A stretch of 64,000 nt of DNA, taken from NCBI GenBank assembly GCA_037953745.1, contig JBAKBP010000676.1, forward strand, positions 124,001-188,000. The letters run 5' to 3'. A program made the position numbers and the translations under genes. Below the pieces are notes generated by a model that had not been told where the DNA came from, did not search any database, and saw only the letters and a list, made by a program, of their open reading frames with translations. Shown here one piece after another: positions 1-9,389 of this stretch (positions within the stretch are counted from its first letter, which is position 1; every line of letters starts with the position of its first letter). This DNA comes from Lithodes maja. Taxonomy: Eukaryota > Arthropoda > Malacostraca > Decapoda > Lithodidae.

Positions 1-124
1 GGCGGTGCTGGTTGGGGGGAGGGGCGTCGACTGACTGGGGACAGAGGTGCATGGGGGCGGTTCGTTCGTGGCCACCCCTTCGGGGATCACGGCGTCAGGC
101 AATAGATAGATAGATAGATAGATT
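1..124 (+). mobile_element. 3' end of a non-LTR retrotransposon with (ATAG)n tail
   Basis: A GC-rich stretch runs into a clean ATAG tetranucleotide tract at about 102-123, then AT-rich sequence. The same tail type ends the RTE-like copies at 12018-12034 (+) and 51375-51391 (-) in this window, so I read this as the 3' terminus of a related or similarly tailed element entering from the left edge. No coding sequence is visible in the part present. It could also be an isolated microsatellite. Confidence 0.35.
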
Positions 125-324
125 AAAATTAAAAACTATCGAAACGACAACACACTAAACAAAATCTATATGTGGAAGAAAAAGAAAGTTAGTAAGTGAA
201 TACAATATTAGGTTGAAGATAAAAGATGGGTAAACAAATTCATGTGTAGCAAATGAAGAAATGTTACATGGTATACTTAGGAATATATCTAGGAATATTA
301 CTACTACAGTACTATATTATAGGT

Positions 325-412
325 ATTCTGATCAGGATTCGAACCCACTAACCCCAGGTATATTTGGGAGAGTTGGGCACCGAAACCCCTCGGCCATGAA
401 CGGATACACCGT
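325..412 (-). mobile_element. tRNA(Ser/Leu)-derived SINE fragment
   Basis: Read on the minus strand, this has a tRNA-type A box (TGGCCGAGGGG, about 392-402) followed by a B box (GGTTCGAATCC, about 334-344), the RNA polymerase III promoter layout of Ser/Leu tRNAs. The anticodon arm is not tRNA-like and the acceptor ends do not pair, so it is a tRNA-derived repeat rather than a tRNA gene. Two related copies lie at 615-820. Confidence 0.5.
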
Positions 413-527
413 AAGGAAAGCCACCTTAGTTCTTATTTGAAGAACCAGGTTATAGTCTCATGGAGGACTATGCCTTCGAACACGTGGTAAGTTTTATAGA
501 CTTCAAACATGACTACTGTATTATATA

Positions 528-545
528 CTCCCCCCCCCCCCCCCC
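528..545. repeat. poly-C tract
   Basis: An uninterrupted C run of about 17 bases in otherwise AT-rich DNA. It is a simple repeat with no other signal around it. Confidence 0.8.
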
Positions 546-614
546 TGCCAACTATTCTAAGTGATACAATTTTTAATCGTCCTGGTACTATTATGGAACC
601 TCTCTGAATGACAA

Positions 615-820
615 ATATCTAATGATATGTCGGACAGATTGAGAGAGAGGTATCCTGACCAGGATTCAAACCCACTCACTCCAGTTATATTTGGAAGAGC
701 TGGGCACCGTAACCACTCGGCCATGAGCGGGCAGCTCTCCCAAATATACCTGGGGTGAGTGGGTTTGAATCCTGGTCAGGATACCTCTCTCCCAACCTGT
801 CCAACATATCATTAGATACT
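615..820. repeat. Inverted pair of tRNA-derived SINE copies (foldback)
   Basis: Two arms of about 88 bp (615-701 and 732-820) are roughly 90% identical as reverse complements and are separated by a 30-base spacer. Each arm carries a B box (GGTTTGAATCC). The spacer plus left arm supplies an A box (TGGCCGAGTGG) for the minus-strand copy. The pair could form a long hairpin. The family is the one at 325-412. Confidence 0.7.
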
Positions 821-986
821 ATATTATATTTCTAAACAGCATATGACAATAGAATTAAAGATAACACATGTACCGTATATCAGTAGGTGACTGAACACAT
901 TTGTTAGGGAGAGAAGACATTTAGAGGTGAGCCAGAGATATATGCTAATAGAGTGAATATATCAGCTGATCAGGTAAACAAATGAA

Positions 987-1045
987 GGAGACTCGGGGCT
1001 GTTCGGCCAGGCAGCTTAGGGAACAACAACAACAAACAACAACAA
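987..1045 (+). mobile_element. 3' terminus of a LINE with (AAC)n tail
   Basis: The motif GGGGCTGTTCGGCCAGGCAG followed by (AAC)n recurs at 14143-14200, 18717-18760 and 27946-28000 (all minus). At 18.7 kb it is attached to a LINE coding end, so this is a very short 5'-truncated copy of that family. Confidence 0.55.
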
Positions 1046-1395
1046 ATGAAGGAGGGAAGAATTACAGAGGAGAAAAAGAAAGTAATAAGGAACAAGAATA
1101 ATTTGAAGATCAATCACTTCAATACAGGTAACATCATTCATCTCACATTATTGCTAGCATGACGATTTTATGCAGCGTAAGATATTAATAATAAATTTGA
1201 AGTGCAAGATTCTATATGCAGGATTAATGTTATAATAATAATAATAAGCATGTTACTTATTTCTCATAAGCGCCAATTTTTCCGAAGAATTCACTAGCGC
1301 TCGAAAAGAGAAAGAAAAAAGAACAAAAATCAATGCATCAAAAGAAGGCTTATATACAACACACATTTAACAATCACTAGCAGTGGCAAAATAGC

Positions 1396-4299
1396 CTAAA
1401 CTCTATAGCCATCTGTCATGACACCTCTCTCAAGATCATAGCTTCTCTCAAAGAGAAAAGTCTTAAGTTGTCTCTTGAAGCATTCAACAGAACTCAGTTG
1501 TCTCATGGATAGCGGCAACCTGTTATACAACCTCGGAGCCATGTAGGAGAATGACCTCTCAAAGAAAGAAGACTGCTGGAAAGCCCTTGGTTCATCAAGA
1601 CGAAAAGGGTCATTGTCATGACGCACAACTACACCATGGTGTGCCGGTGGGCGCCTGAGCAGCTCCGCAAGGTACCTAGGCTCACCAAATTTGAGAACCT
1701 TAAAAGTCACCAAACACAACTTAAATTCTATTCTTGCTCTTACTGGCAGCCAGTGCAGTTCTATGTGAAGAGATGTAGTAGGAGTTCTAGGTGGAACACC
1801 AAAAATTAGTCTTGCGGCCCTGTTAAGAACAGACTGAACTTTCTTCAAAATATAATTTGGAAGACCCACCAACAGGGCATTGCAATAATCAACACGAGAG
1901 AAGACCAATGAGTGAACCAACGTCAGGAGGCAACGTCTGGTTATAAACGGCTTCACCAAATAGAGATTTCTGATGTGCAAGTAACAACTTTTAACTATCT
2001 GGTTTACATGCTCTTTGAAATCTAATCGGGAGTTCACATATACACCCAGATTTCGAACAGAGTTGGCCGGTCGCAGCTGAGATCCACCCACATTGATGGA
2101 GAGGGCACCTACTATATCATCAGCTCTTCTATTTCCTCGGATGATGAGAATATCAGTTTTACCATCATTTAGTTTAAGTTTTCTCGCTCTCATCCACTTC
2201 TTGATATCAGACATCAACAATTCCATCTTACTCCGTATATCAACTATATTTGTGATTCTCACATAAATCTGGGTGTCATCTGCATAAAAGTGAAAGGTGA
2301 CATTATGTGCACGAAGCAGAAGAGACAAACTGCTAATATAAATTACAAATAGGATAGGACCTAAAACTGATCCCTGCGGAACACCATACCGCAGGGGTGT
2401 CGAGTCCGAGACCACTTGATTTACCATCACACTCTGGGATCTACCTGACAAGTACGACCCAAGAAGCAAGAGAGCGGAGTCACGCACACCACAATCATAA
2501 AGATCACTCAATAACAACTCGTGATCCACTGTGTCAAAAGCCGCAGAGAGATCAAGCAAGACCAATAGTGAGGCCACACCATTGCAAATGTTCTCAACTA
2601 GATCATTATGTACTCTAATCAATGCTGTTTCAGTTGAATGATGCTGTCGGTAAGCAGACTGAAAAATTGGGATAGTTTCATTCTGCAGAAGTAGTGGTTG
2701 TAATTGGTCAAGTATTGCACGCTCTAATATCTTTGATATGAAGGACAGGTTGGAGACAGGACGATAGTTCAACATGTTCTCAACATCAAGTCCAGGTTTC
2801 TTTAGAGTAGGTCGGAGTAGTGCATGCTTTTCAGAATGTGGGAAGCTACCTTCAGAGAAGCACTTATTAATTATTTTGGAAATAAACTCAACTGTGTGAT
2901 CATAGACTCCTGGTAGCTTGGAAACATTTATGGGATCCAACGGGCAAAATGTTTTATTGAGGTTTCTTATGTAGGACGAGATCATGTCCACCTCTACTGA
3001 GTGAAAGGATGAGAGGACATTATTAGGAATGTGTCGGGGTTGGAGTACAACTGAAAGTTCTTCGCCAACAGAAGCATCATCCAGTTCCTGTCTTATGCGA
3101 GTTATCTTGCCAGCAAAAAATGCCACAAAGTTGGCAGCCAACTCGGCATCAGGTACAGAAGGTCTTAAGCTGACTCTTGTTTTTCCAAGTAAACTGTTTA
3201 CAATTGAAGCCAACCTCCTCTGGTCGTTACCACACAAGTCAACTTTTCCCTGATAATACACTTTCTTTTCATCTTTGATTTTGTGGACCACAGCTCTTCT
3301 GGTTGACAGATATTGCAACCATGTAGAGTCTGTTTCATTTTTCCGCCATTCACGTTCAGCTCTTCTACGCGCTCTTCTAAGAAATTTAACTCGAGTGCTA
3401 TACCAGGGCGAATCATCTCGTACTATGATTTTCTTCTCTACTTCTGGACAGTGATGATCGAACACTAATTTAAGTGCATTTCCATGTACCTCCACCAGCT
3501 CATTTGAAGTAAGGTTGGAAGTATCAATACTTCCCAAGTACTGTTTTACTTCACTGCTAGCCAAATTTAGGTCTGCATTTTTATAATTTCTAAATCTGAT
3601 TACTTTTTCATGTGTGAGTGGCTTAGGGAAATCAAAGCTGAAAGTAATCAAAGCATGATCAGAGGTATTAGGGTCAGCATTCTCAACATCAACATCCAGA
3701 ACACCACCACAACCCACAGGAGAGAAAACCAAGTCAAGGGTGTGTCCTAAGATATGAGTTGGGTGGGACACATGATTTACAAAATTGTTCTGATCAGTCA
3801 ACTCAAGGAACTCAGGAGAGAATGGCTTCAGATGAGGGCTGTCAACCCAGTAATTAAAATCTCCACATATCAAAAGTCTTCCGGTTTTAGCAGAAAATTC
3901 CTCGAGAAACTGCCCAAACTCTTCCATAAAACCCCTATCTGTGCCACGATGGCCAGGCCTATAGACAACTGCCATTCTTAGAATTTGTTGATGGAGTTTT
4001 ATTTCCACTTCCAACAGTTCATAATAAAGAGGGGCTGGGTTATGGCTTATTTGCAAGATATTCACCAGAGATGTGGAGTAGACAACTGCCACTCCACCAC
4101 CCAGATGATCTCCCCTAGGCCTAGGAACATTTATTATGGAATGGGTTTTAGGCAATGCTGCCTGGATAATATTCAGATCTGACTCGAACAACCAGGTCTC
4201 AGTGAGACATAATACATCAAGGTTACGTTCATCCAAGATCTCGCAAATATGATCCATTTTGTTACGCAAGGAACGAACATTCAACAGACCCAGTTTCAA
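1396..4299 (-). CDS. ORF2: AP endonuclease-reverse transcriptase (CR1/L2-like)
   Basis: This is the enzyme that nicks target DNA and reverse-transcribes the element RNA. The N-terminal endonuclease shows NVRSL (residues 7-11), LTETWL, GGGVAVVY, ICGDFNYW (about 144-151) and SDHAL (about 215). The RT shows the finger block, LVLLDLSAAFDTVDH, GVPQGSVLGPILF and the catalytic FHFYADDTQIYV. The C-terminal part (RVDYCNALLVGLP, LHWLPVRARIEFK) is typical of CR1/L2 enzymes. The first codon at 4299 is TTG. There is no in-frame ATG before the conserved NVRSL motif, and the frame stays open upstream through 4323 into the end of ORF1. Expression therefore probably relies on -1 frameshifting or reinitiation from ORF1. 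The frame is intact to its stop at 1396. Confidence 0.9.
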   Translation of the reverse strand: MKLGLLNVRSLRNKMDHICEILDERNLDVLCLTETWLFESDLNIIQAALPKTHSIINVPRPRGDHLGGGVAVVYSTSLVNILQISHNPAPLYYELLEVEIKLHQQILRMAVVYRPGHRGTDRGFMEEFGQFLEEFSAKTGRLLICGDFNYWVDSPHLKPFSPEFLELTDQNNFVNHVSHPTHILGHTLDLVFSPVGCGGVLDVDVENADPNTSDHALITFSFDFPKPLTHEKVIRFRNYKNADLNLASSEVKQYLGSIDTSNLTSNELVEVHGNALKLVFDHHCPEVEKKIIVRDDSPWYSTRVKFLRRARRRAEREWRKNETDSTWLQYLSTRRAVVHKIKDEKKVYYQGKVDLCGNDQRRLASIVNSLLGKTRVSLRPSVPDAELAANFVAFFAGKITRIRQELDDASVGEELSVVLQPRHIPNNVLSSFHSVEVDMISSYIRNLNKTFCPLDPINVSKLPGVYDHTVEFISKIINKCFSEGSFPHSEKHALLRPTLKKPGLDVENMLNYRPVSNLSFISKILERAILDQLQPLLLQNETIPIFQSAYRQHHSTETALIRVHNDLVENICNGVASLLVLLDLSAAFDTVDHELLLSDLYDCGVRDSALLLLGSYLSGRSQSVMVNQVVSDSTPLRYGVPQGSVLGPILFVIYISSLSLLLRAHNVTFHFYADDTQIYVRITNIVDIRSKMELLMSDIKKWMRARKLKLNDGKTDILIIRGNRRADDIVGALSINVGGSQLRPANSVRNLGVYVNSRLDFKEHVNQIVKSCYLHIRNLYLVKPFITRRCLLTLVHSLVFSRVDYCNALLVGLPNYILKKVQSVLNRAARLIFGVPPRTPTTSLHIELHWLPVRARIEFKLCLVTFKVLKFGEPRYLAELLRRPPAHHGVVVRHDNDPFRLDEPRAFQQSSFFERSFSYMAPRLYNRLPLSMRQLSSVECFKRQLKTFLFERSYDLERGVMTDGYRV

Positions 4300-4329
4300 C
4301 CGGCTCCCATGTGCATTTTTCAGTTTTTT
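4290..4329 (-). other. Predicted -1 ribosomal frameshift site between ORF1 and ORF2
   Basis: In the ORF1 reading frame the last codons are TCA AAA AAC TGA, giving a canonical X XXY YYZ heptamer A AAA AAC at 4329-4323, immediately before the stop. Slipping back one base enters the frame of ORF2 at the CTG codon 4323-4321, and that frame is open into the endonuclease. A small stem-loop (CCGGU, loop UGAA, ACUGG) lies at 4303-4290, about 19 bases downstream. That is further than a classical stimulator. The heptamer is seen directly; its function is inferred. Confidence 0.55.
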
Positions 4330-5738
4330 GAACCTACAAAATTGGTGTTCTCAATAACTTTATTTCTCTGAGCTGTCATTAAAGGACAATTTCTACTTGA
4401 GGCGAAATGATTTGGCGGCTCCGTAACTGATGTGGAGCTCATACAATTTATACATTTGGGGGAAGTCTTGTTGGTGCAGTCTTTTGAGTTATGAGTACCG
4501 GCACAGAAGTTGCATTTTGGATCCTCATTTTTCCGATAACACCTGTCACTGGTATGACCAAAGCCCTGGCAATGGTAACATTGTGTTACCCAGAAGCGAT
4601 CGTATGCACGACATCTCACAAGTCCAACATACACAGAATTGCCATCATCCACAATGGAAGAGCGTATTTCAGGTGACATTTTTACTACCGCAATCTTAGT
4701 GTGTGCATCACTCTTTTGCTTAGTGAATAGCAAATTCATAGCTAAGCCATCGTCGACCAGGGACTTTATTCTTGGGTTCTTGTTGAGGATGCTGGGAATG
4801 ATCTCATTATCCTCAGCGTCATTAGCAACGCCCACCAGAGTCATTTTTGGCATCATCTTCTTTGGTTCGGAGACACTGAAGGCACTGTCCACCCCCAAAT
4901 ACTGATTGATGGCCCTTCCTGCATCTTCTTTGGCTTTCTTGGATGGAAGTCGTACCACCAGTACACCCGAATCAGTTCTAGTTAACTTGTTAACCGGAAC
5001 CGAAGCCAAAGCAGTCTCGATTGCCTTTGTATCTGGTGGGCTTACTGGCTCGGAGGATCGGTCTTTTGGCTTCACTACCAGGACCTGATGGTCCCAGACA
5101 GTTTTTTTCTTTCCACCATCTACCACCTCAGTGGTGCGTTTGGTCGGCTCCTTTTTGGTCTCCACTGTTTCCCTCACTACCTTTTCCTTGCTCTTCAAAA
5201 CCTGCACTACATTCTTCTCAAACTCTCTTTTCTCTTTTTCTCTCTCTTCCACCTGCTCCTTCATGATTTCTTCCAATGCATCCACCTTAGCATTCCCCAC
5301 CCTTGTCCACTCATCTTTCTCCTCACTTATTACTCCCTTTACTTTCTCACTTAAATGGCCCTCATACTCCTTTCGCTGCTCCTTGAGTGCCATGTTCTCT
5401 GCCTCCAGCTCATCTACTTTCCTTATTACAGCATCTAGGTTAGCAATTAATGGCCCATCTGCAGTTGCTACTGAACTGGCTCCACATATTTCTGTCAGTG
5501 ACTCCACCTTCACACCTATATCTCTCCTCCAATTCTCCATAACTCCCTTCCATCTTAACAGACCCATCATCTGTCTCTTCACTACAGTCAATTGATCCTC
5601 CACTTCATTACCCTCTGCCAGAAATCCCTCAAATTCATAGCTCTCTTCATCTCCCAATACTGTTATACTGTTATACTGTAATACTAAATACAGGATAGTG
5701 TACAGAAAGTTGAGCACCATAAACTCAACTGTACACAT
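4320..5738 (-). CDS. ORF1: nucleic-acid-binding Gag-like protein with coiled coil and zinc knuckles
   Basis: This is a 472-residue RNA-binding partner expected to coat the element RNA. A long charged coiled coil runs from about residue 85 to 210 (DELEAENMALKEQRK and EEREKEKREFEKN). A globular, RRM-like stretch follows at about 215-385. Clustered cysteine knuckles lie at about 390-445 (CYHCQGFGHTSDRC, CNFCAGTHNSKDC, CINC). The start ATG has a second in-frame ATG six codons later, and either could be used. The hydrophobic first 25 residues are unusual and could instead be leader. The stop TGA directly follows the heptamer AAAAAAC, and ORF2 lies in the -1 frame. Confidence 0.85.
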   Translation of the reverse strand: MCTVEFMVLNFLYTILYLVLQYNSITVLGDEESYEFEGFLAEGNEVEDQLTVVKRQMMGLLRWKGVMENWRRDIGVKVESLTEICGASSVATADGPLIANLDAVIRKVDELEAENMALKEQRKEYEGHLSEKVKGVISEEKDEWTRVGNAKVDALEEIMKEQVEEREKEKREFEKNVVQVLKSKEKVVRETVETKKEPTKRTTEVVDGGKKKTVWDHQVLVVKPKDRSSEPVSPPDTKAIETALASVPVNKLTRTDSGVLVVRLPSKKAKEDAGRAINQYLGVDSAFSVSEPKKMMPKMTLVGVANDAEDNEIIPSILNKNPRIKSLVDDGLAMNLLFTKQKSDAHTKIAVVKMSPEIRSSIVDDGNSVYVGLVRCRAYDRFWVTQCYHCQGFGHTSDRCYRKNEDPKCNFCAGTHNSKDCTNKTSPKCINCMSSTSVTEPPNHFASSRNCPLMTAQRNKVIENTNFVGSKN

Positions 5739-5935
5739 ACTTTTACTTAAATACAGCTACTGAACAGCTACAAACTCCATCTTGGGTACACTTGTTTGAC
5801 TGGAGTCGGAGCCCCACTGAACCACCGAGGATGGATATTATTCCAACCCACTGCCTATGTGTGGCTAAGACTTTGGCTCACCCGTTGGTCTACGACTTAC
5901 CGCCGTGACTGAACAGCTACTGACTAATGTTCGTG

Positions 5936-6112
5936 AGTTCTTGCGATTTTCTTTAGGCAAATATATCCATTTAGATTAATGTTCAGAGCAAGTCAGCTAT
6001 ATATAAATTAATACAGAATATGTATTTATTAATATATATTTAATTAATATGTATTAATACATATATTTATATATACTGTATCTATTAATATATTTAATAT
6101 ATATATTGCGGA
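5936..6112. other. AT-rich spacer
   Basis: Mostly TATA/ATTA runs, with alternating purine-pyrimidine near 6040-6108. I see no gene or recognisable element here. Confidence 0.6.
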
Positions 6113-7815
6113 TAGCCAACACCTTCTTCCGACACAGAATGATACACAGGTACTGTACACATGGAAAGTGGTGTGGACGATGAAGGATAAGACAGTGGTG
6201 GAACGAAAGTCACTGATTGATTATATATGTGTGGATGAAAGAATTAAAAATCTGTGATGGATGCTAGGGTGTATAGGGGTATTGGAGGGGGTCTGTCTGA
6301 TCATTATGTAGTAGTAGCTAAGGTTAGGATACAAAAGAAGTGGGTGAGGAGAGCTGGAGGGAGGCGAGAGGAAGGTGGAATAGTGAGAAGGGTGGAGAGG
6401 CTACAGGAGGAGGAAATCAGGGATGAGTACAGGAGAGCAGTAGAAAGAAGACTAGGTGGGTTCGACCTGGAAGATATGGAGGAAGTGGAGGAGATAAGCA
6501 AGGTGTTTAAGGAAGAGATCTGTGCAGCATGTGAGGTGTGTGGAGTGAGGAGAAGAGGGAGGGGAGTGAAAGGTACAGCATGGTAGGACAGAAGAGTTAA
6601 AAATAGCTGTGGAAGACAAGAAGAAAGCGTATAGAGAGTGGTTGGGAAGTAGAGGGAATTAATATTTGGAGAGGCGGAAACGAGCGAGGTACGTGGAGAG
6701 AAAGAGAGTGGTGAAGAGAGTAGTGAAGGAAAGTAAGAGAAGAGTAGATGAGGAATTTGGAAGGATTCTGAGTGTAAAATGGAGGGAGTGTAAGAAACTG
6801 TTCTGGAAAGAAGTCAAGAAAGTTAGGGTAGGTAGCAAGGGAAACAGTAAGGGTGTGAAAGATACGAATGGGAGAATGCTAGCCGAGAAGCAGGAGAGAG
6901 TCGAAAGATGGAGGGAGTACTTCAACGAGTTGCTAAATGTAAGGAATGAAGAGCCAGCAAACATAGTTGGATATGGTATGGGTGGGAGAAGAAGAGAAGT
7001 GGTGGAGGAGGAGGTGGGGATCAGGAGGTCAGAAGTATGGGAAGCCATGAAAAGAGTGAAGTTGAGGAAAGCACCAGGAACAGATGGAGTGTGTGGGGAA
7101 ATGTTGAGGTATGGTGGCGAGATAGTGATCGAATGGGTATGGAATATGTGCAAACTAGCATGGGAGAAGGGAAGGGCACCCGATGACTGGAAAACTGGCA
7201 TAATAGTCCCCTTATATAAGGGCAAAGGAGAAAGAGGAGTGTGTGGTAATCACCGAGGAATGTCTTCTAAGCGTAGTAGGGAAGGTGTACAGTAGGGTAG
7301 TGATTGAGAGAGTGAGAGTGAGAACGGAGAAATGGATAGGCGACGCGCAGGGAGGTTTTTATAAAGCAGAACGAGTTCTTTGACCTGAATGTTGGGTTGA
7401 AACAGGGGTGTGTGATGTCCCCGTGGTTGTTTACTGTATATATGGATGGAGTCATCAAAGAAATACTAGGAAGAGCAGTGGATGTTGGTATATCACTGAT
7501 AAGGGAGGGAAATGAGTGGAAGCTACCTATACTGCTGTTTGCGGATGATACAGTTCTGATGAGCGATAATGAATGGGAGTTGCAGGGTCTGGTAAATGAA
7601 TTTGGAACAGTGTGCGAAAAACGGAATTTGAAGGTAAATGCGGGGAAGAGCAAGGTTATGGTCTTCGAAAGGGGTGAAGTCACAGAATGTGAGGTGAAAT
7701 TGAACGGTCAGACTATGGAGATCGTCAGCTCATTTAAGTATCTGGGCAGTGTGTTGAGTAAAGATGGGACTATGGATGAAGAAGTGTGGGAGAGGATTGA
7801 TGATGTAGTAAAGGC
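6113..7815 (+). pseudogene. Decayed RTE/CR1-type AP endonuclease-RT (copy 1)
   Basis: This is a degraded plus-strand LINE fragment. It opens in the endonuclease C-terminus (IANTFFRHRMIHRY, then SLIDYICVDE, then GGGLSDHYVV). It continues through the linker and the RT start (KAPGTDGV, WKTGIIVPLYKGKG), then has an internal deletion near 7355-7370. It resumes at LNVGLKQGCVMSPWLF and the catalytic FADDTVL, and is cut off near 7815. Breaks include a 5-base TACTGTA insertion at 6151-6157, a one-base loss near 6258, a one-base loss near 7266, and the internal deletion. It is the same broad family as the copies at 8350-12034 and 51375-53114 but clearly diverged from them. Confidence 0.8.
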
Positions 7816-8349
7816 CTCGCAAACAGGTGAGTGGGGGGAGAGAGGGTTAATATTCCAGTAAATCGTCGTCGTCGTCGTCTGGTTCGTTGACGTTAGGTTG
7901 TGTTGCGGCGGAAGAGTTCCCTTGGTTCTTTAAGATGCTGTCCCGAGTTTAAATCCCGGGAGGACCATATGCTTTCATTAGTTTATTCAAGTGCATTGGG
8001 GATTGATGATTAATGTTAAGAACGGGGTGTTACTTTATTTTATTTTATTGTAATGTAAAACTTGCAAAATAAACAAACCAAAACTGGGACGACACAAGAT
8101 AAAAGCAAAGGAACTAATCAAAATCGCTATGTGGAAGTAACGCTTAACCCATTGAGTACCAGGGATGTCCTTTTCATCATATTCTGGCAACTATTAGACG
8201 ATTATTTTCAGTTTGGGAAGGACCTCTAGCAATGATAAGGTTTCAAACTATCTCAACCCACCCTTTTAACTACCACAGATCCTGGTATAATCATGTGTAG
8301 CGGCGGGCTACCGTGTATATCTCAATAATTTGGTAATGTAACTATATTA
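7816..8349. other. Non-coding stretch with tRNA-like and dispersed-repeat fragments
   Basis: A short (CGT)n run lies at 7862-7879. A B-box-like GAGTTTAAATCCC near 7947 suggests an old SINE. From about 8145 to 8300 there is one degenerate unit of the ATCGTCTAA...TTAGACGAT palindromic repeat family described at 15434-16257. No coding sequence is seen. Confidence 0.5.
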
Positions 8350-8455
8350 TAGACTATTGGCATAGACTTGTGAGGGGAGAGATTGTAGAGAGGGCATTGA
8401 TGGATTATCTGCTGGTGACAAGGGAAAGATTGTGTAGACTGCTGTATGTCAATGT

Positions 8456-9389
8456 ACAAAGGAAATCAAGCAACAACAGATCTAGTGACCCTTCTAGGTT
8501 GCTTGTCCTCCAAAACACTGAGGATCAAGTGTCCAAACAGTGGTTTAGAGTGGGAAAGGGAACTACTGCCCTGGAACTAATGTCCGTGGCAGGATTAGGA
8601 AGTTAGTAGGGGACAGATGGGTTAGTAACTGAGGGGGGGATAAAATAAAGTTATTCATTTACAAACGCAGTCAGTCGCGGGTTTGATGCGAGATATTTGT
8701 CTAGGCGGAGTTTAAATGAATCAACGGTGATGCAGTCTATAACGCTTCGGGGAAGCCCATTCCACAAGTTGACAACTCGATTGAAGAAGAAATTCTTAGA
8801 TTCGTGTGAGTTAAAAGATTTACCAATAATTTTGCAACCGTTTCCCCGCGTGTAATTAGCTTGGCCGATAGTGAAGTACTTACTACAGTTCATATTGTCG
8901 ATGCCTTTGATGATTTTGAACACTTGAATTAAGTCACCTCTTAATCTGCGCTGGGTTAAAGGAAATAGATTTAATTCTCTAAGACGCTCGCTCTTCGTAT
9001 GGTTTGTTCTTTAGGCTAGGTATCATTTTGATAACTCTACATTGAACTCGTTCTAGCTTGTTTATATCTTTTTGGTAATAAGGGCACCAGGATTGAACGC
9101 AGTATTCCAGAAGAGGGCAGACTAAGGAATTGTAAAGGGTTAGGATAACTTCTTTGGATTTATGCTCAAATGACCTGCCTATAAAGCCAATTATTTTGTT
9201 TGCCTTCTTAACAACTTCTGAACATTGTTGACTCGGTTTTAGGTTACTCGATATTGTTACTCCCAGATCGGTTTCTCTGTTTACATTCTTAAGCTGAGTG
9301 CCATTCATCGAATAGTTTGCTTTCTCATTTAGGTATCCAATATGTAGTACTTTACATTTATCCGCATTGAAACTCATTTGCCAAATGAG
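8456..9389 (-). pseudogene. 5'-truncated CR1 retrotransposon: RT C-terminus and 3' UTR
   Basis: On the minus strand the coding part (9389 to about 8651) gives MSFNADKCKVLHIG, ETDLGVTIS, LYNSLVCPLLEYCVQSWCPYY and KLERVQCRVIKMIP. After one frameshift near 8978 it gives RRLRGDLIQVFKII and FFFNRVVNLWNGLP up to its stop. This is the post-catalytic region of a CR1-type RT. The 3' UTR runs to 8456. CAATGT flanks both ends (8450-8455, 9390-9395), a short TSD inside the host LINE. Confidence 0.8.

Larger units (their letters stand above)
1228..5935 (-). mobile_element. Full-length CR1/L2-like non-LTR retrotransposon
   Basis: On the minus strand this contains a probable 5' UTR (about 5935-5739), ORF1 with coiled coil and zinc knuckles (5738-4320), ORF2 with AP endonuclease and reverse transcriptase (4299-1396), a short 3' UTR, and a (TTA)n tail near 1247-1231. 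Both reading frames are open without internal stops, so the copy is young and may still be competent. No RNase H domain follows the RT, which fits the CR1/L2 group. The 5' boundary is approximate: sequence becomes strongly AT-rich beyond 5940. I found no clear target-site duplication. Confidence 0.85.

Noticed and set aside
6304..7225. Ser/Leu-rich minus-strand frames opposite the LINE RT copies, also near 9462-10322, 10561-11410 and 52006-52575
   Set aside because: They arise from the purine-rich coding strand and contain no recognisable family motifs.
7287..7293. TACAGTA as a further Tc1-like footprint
   Set aside because: It encodes the expected GKVYSRV residues in frame, so no insertion is needed. 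The same reasoning rejects TACTGTA at about 7434 (FTVYMDG) and TACAGTA near 13668 (LLLYADD on the minus strand).
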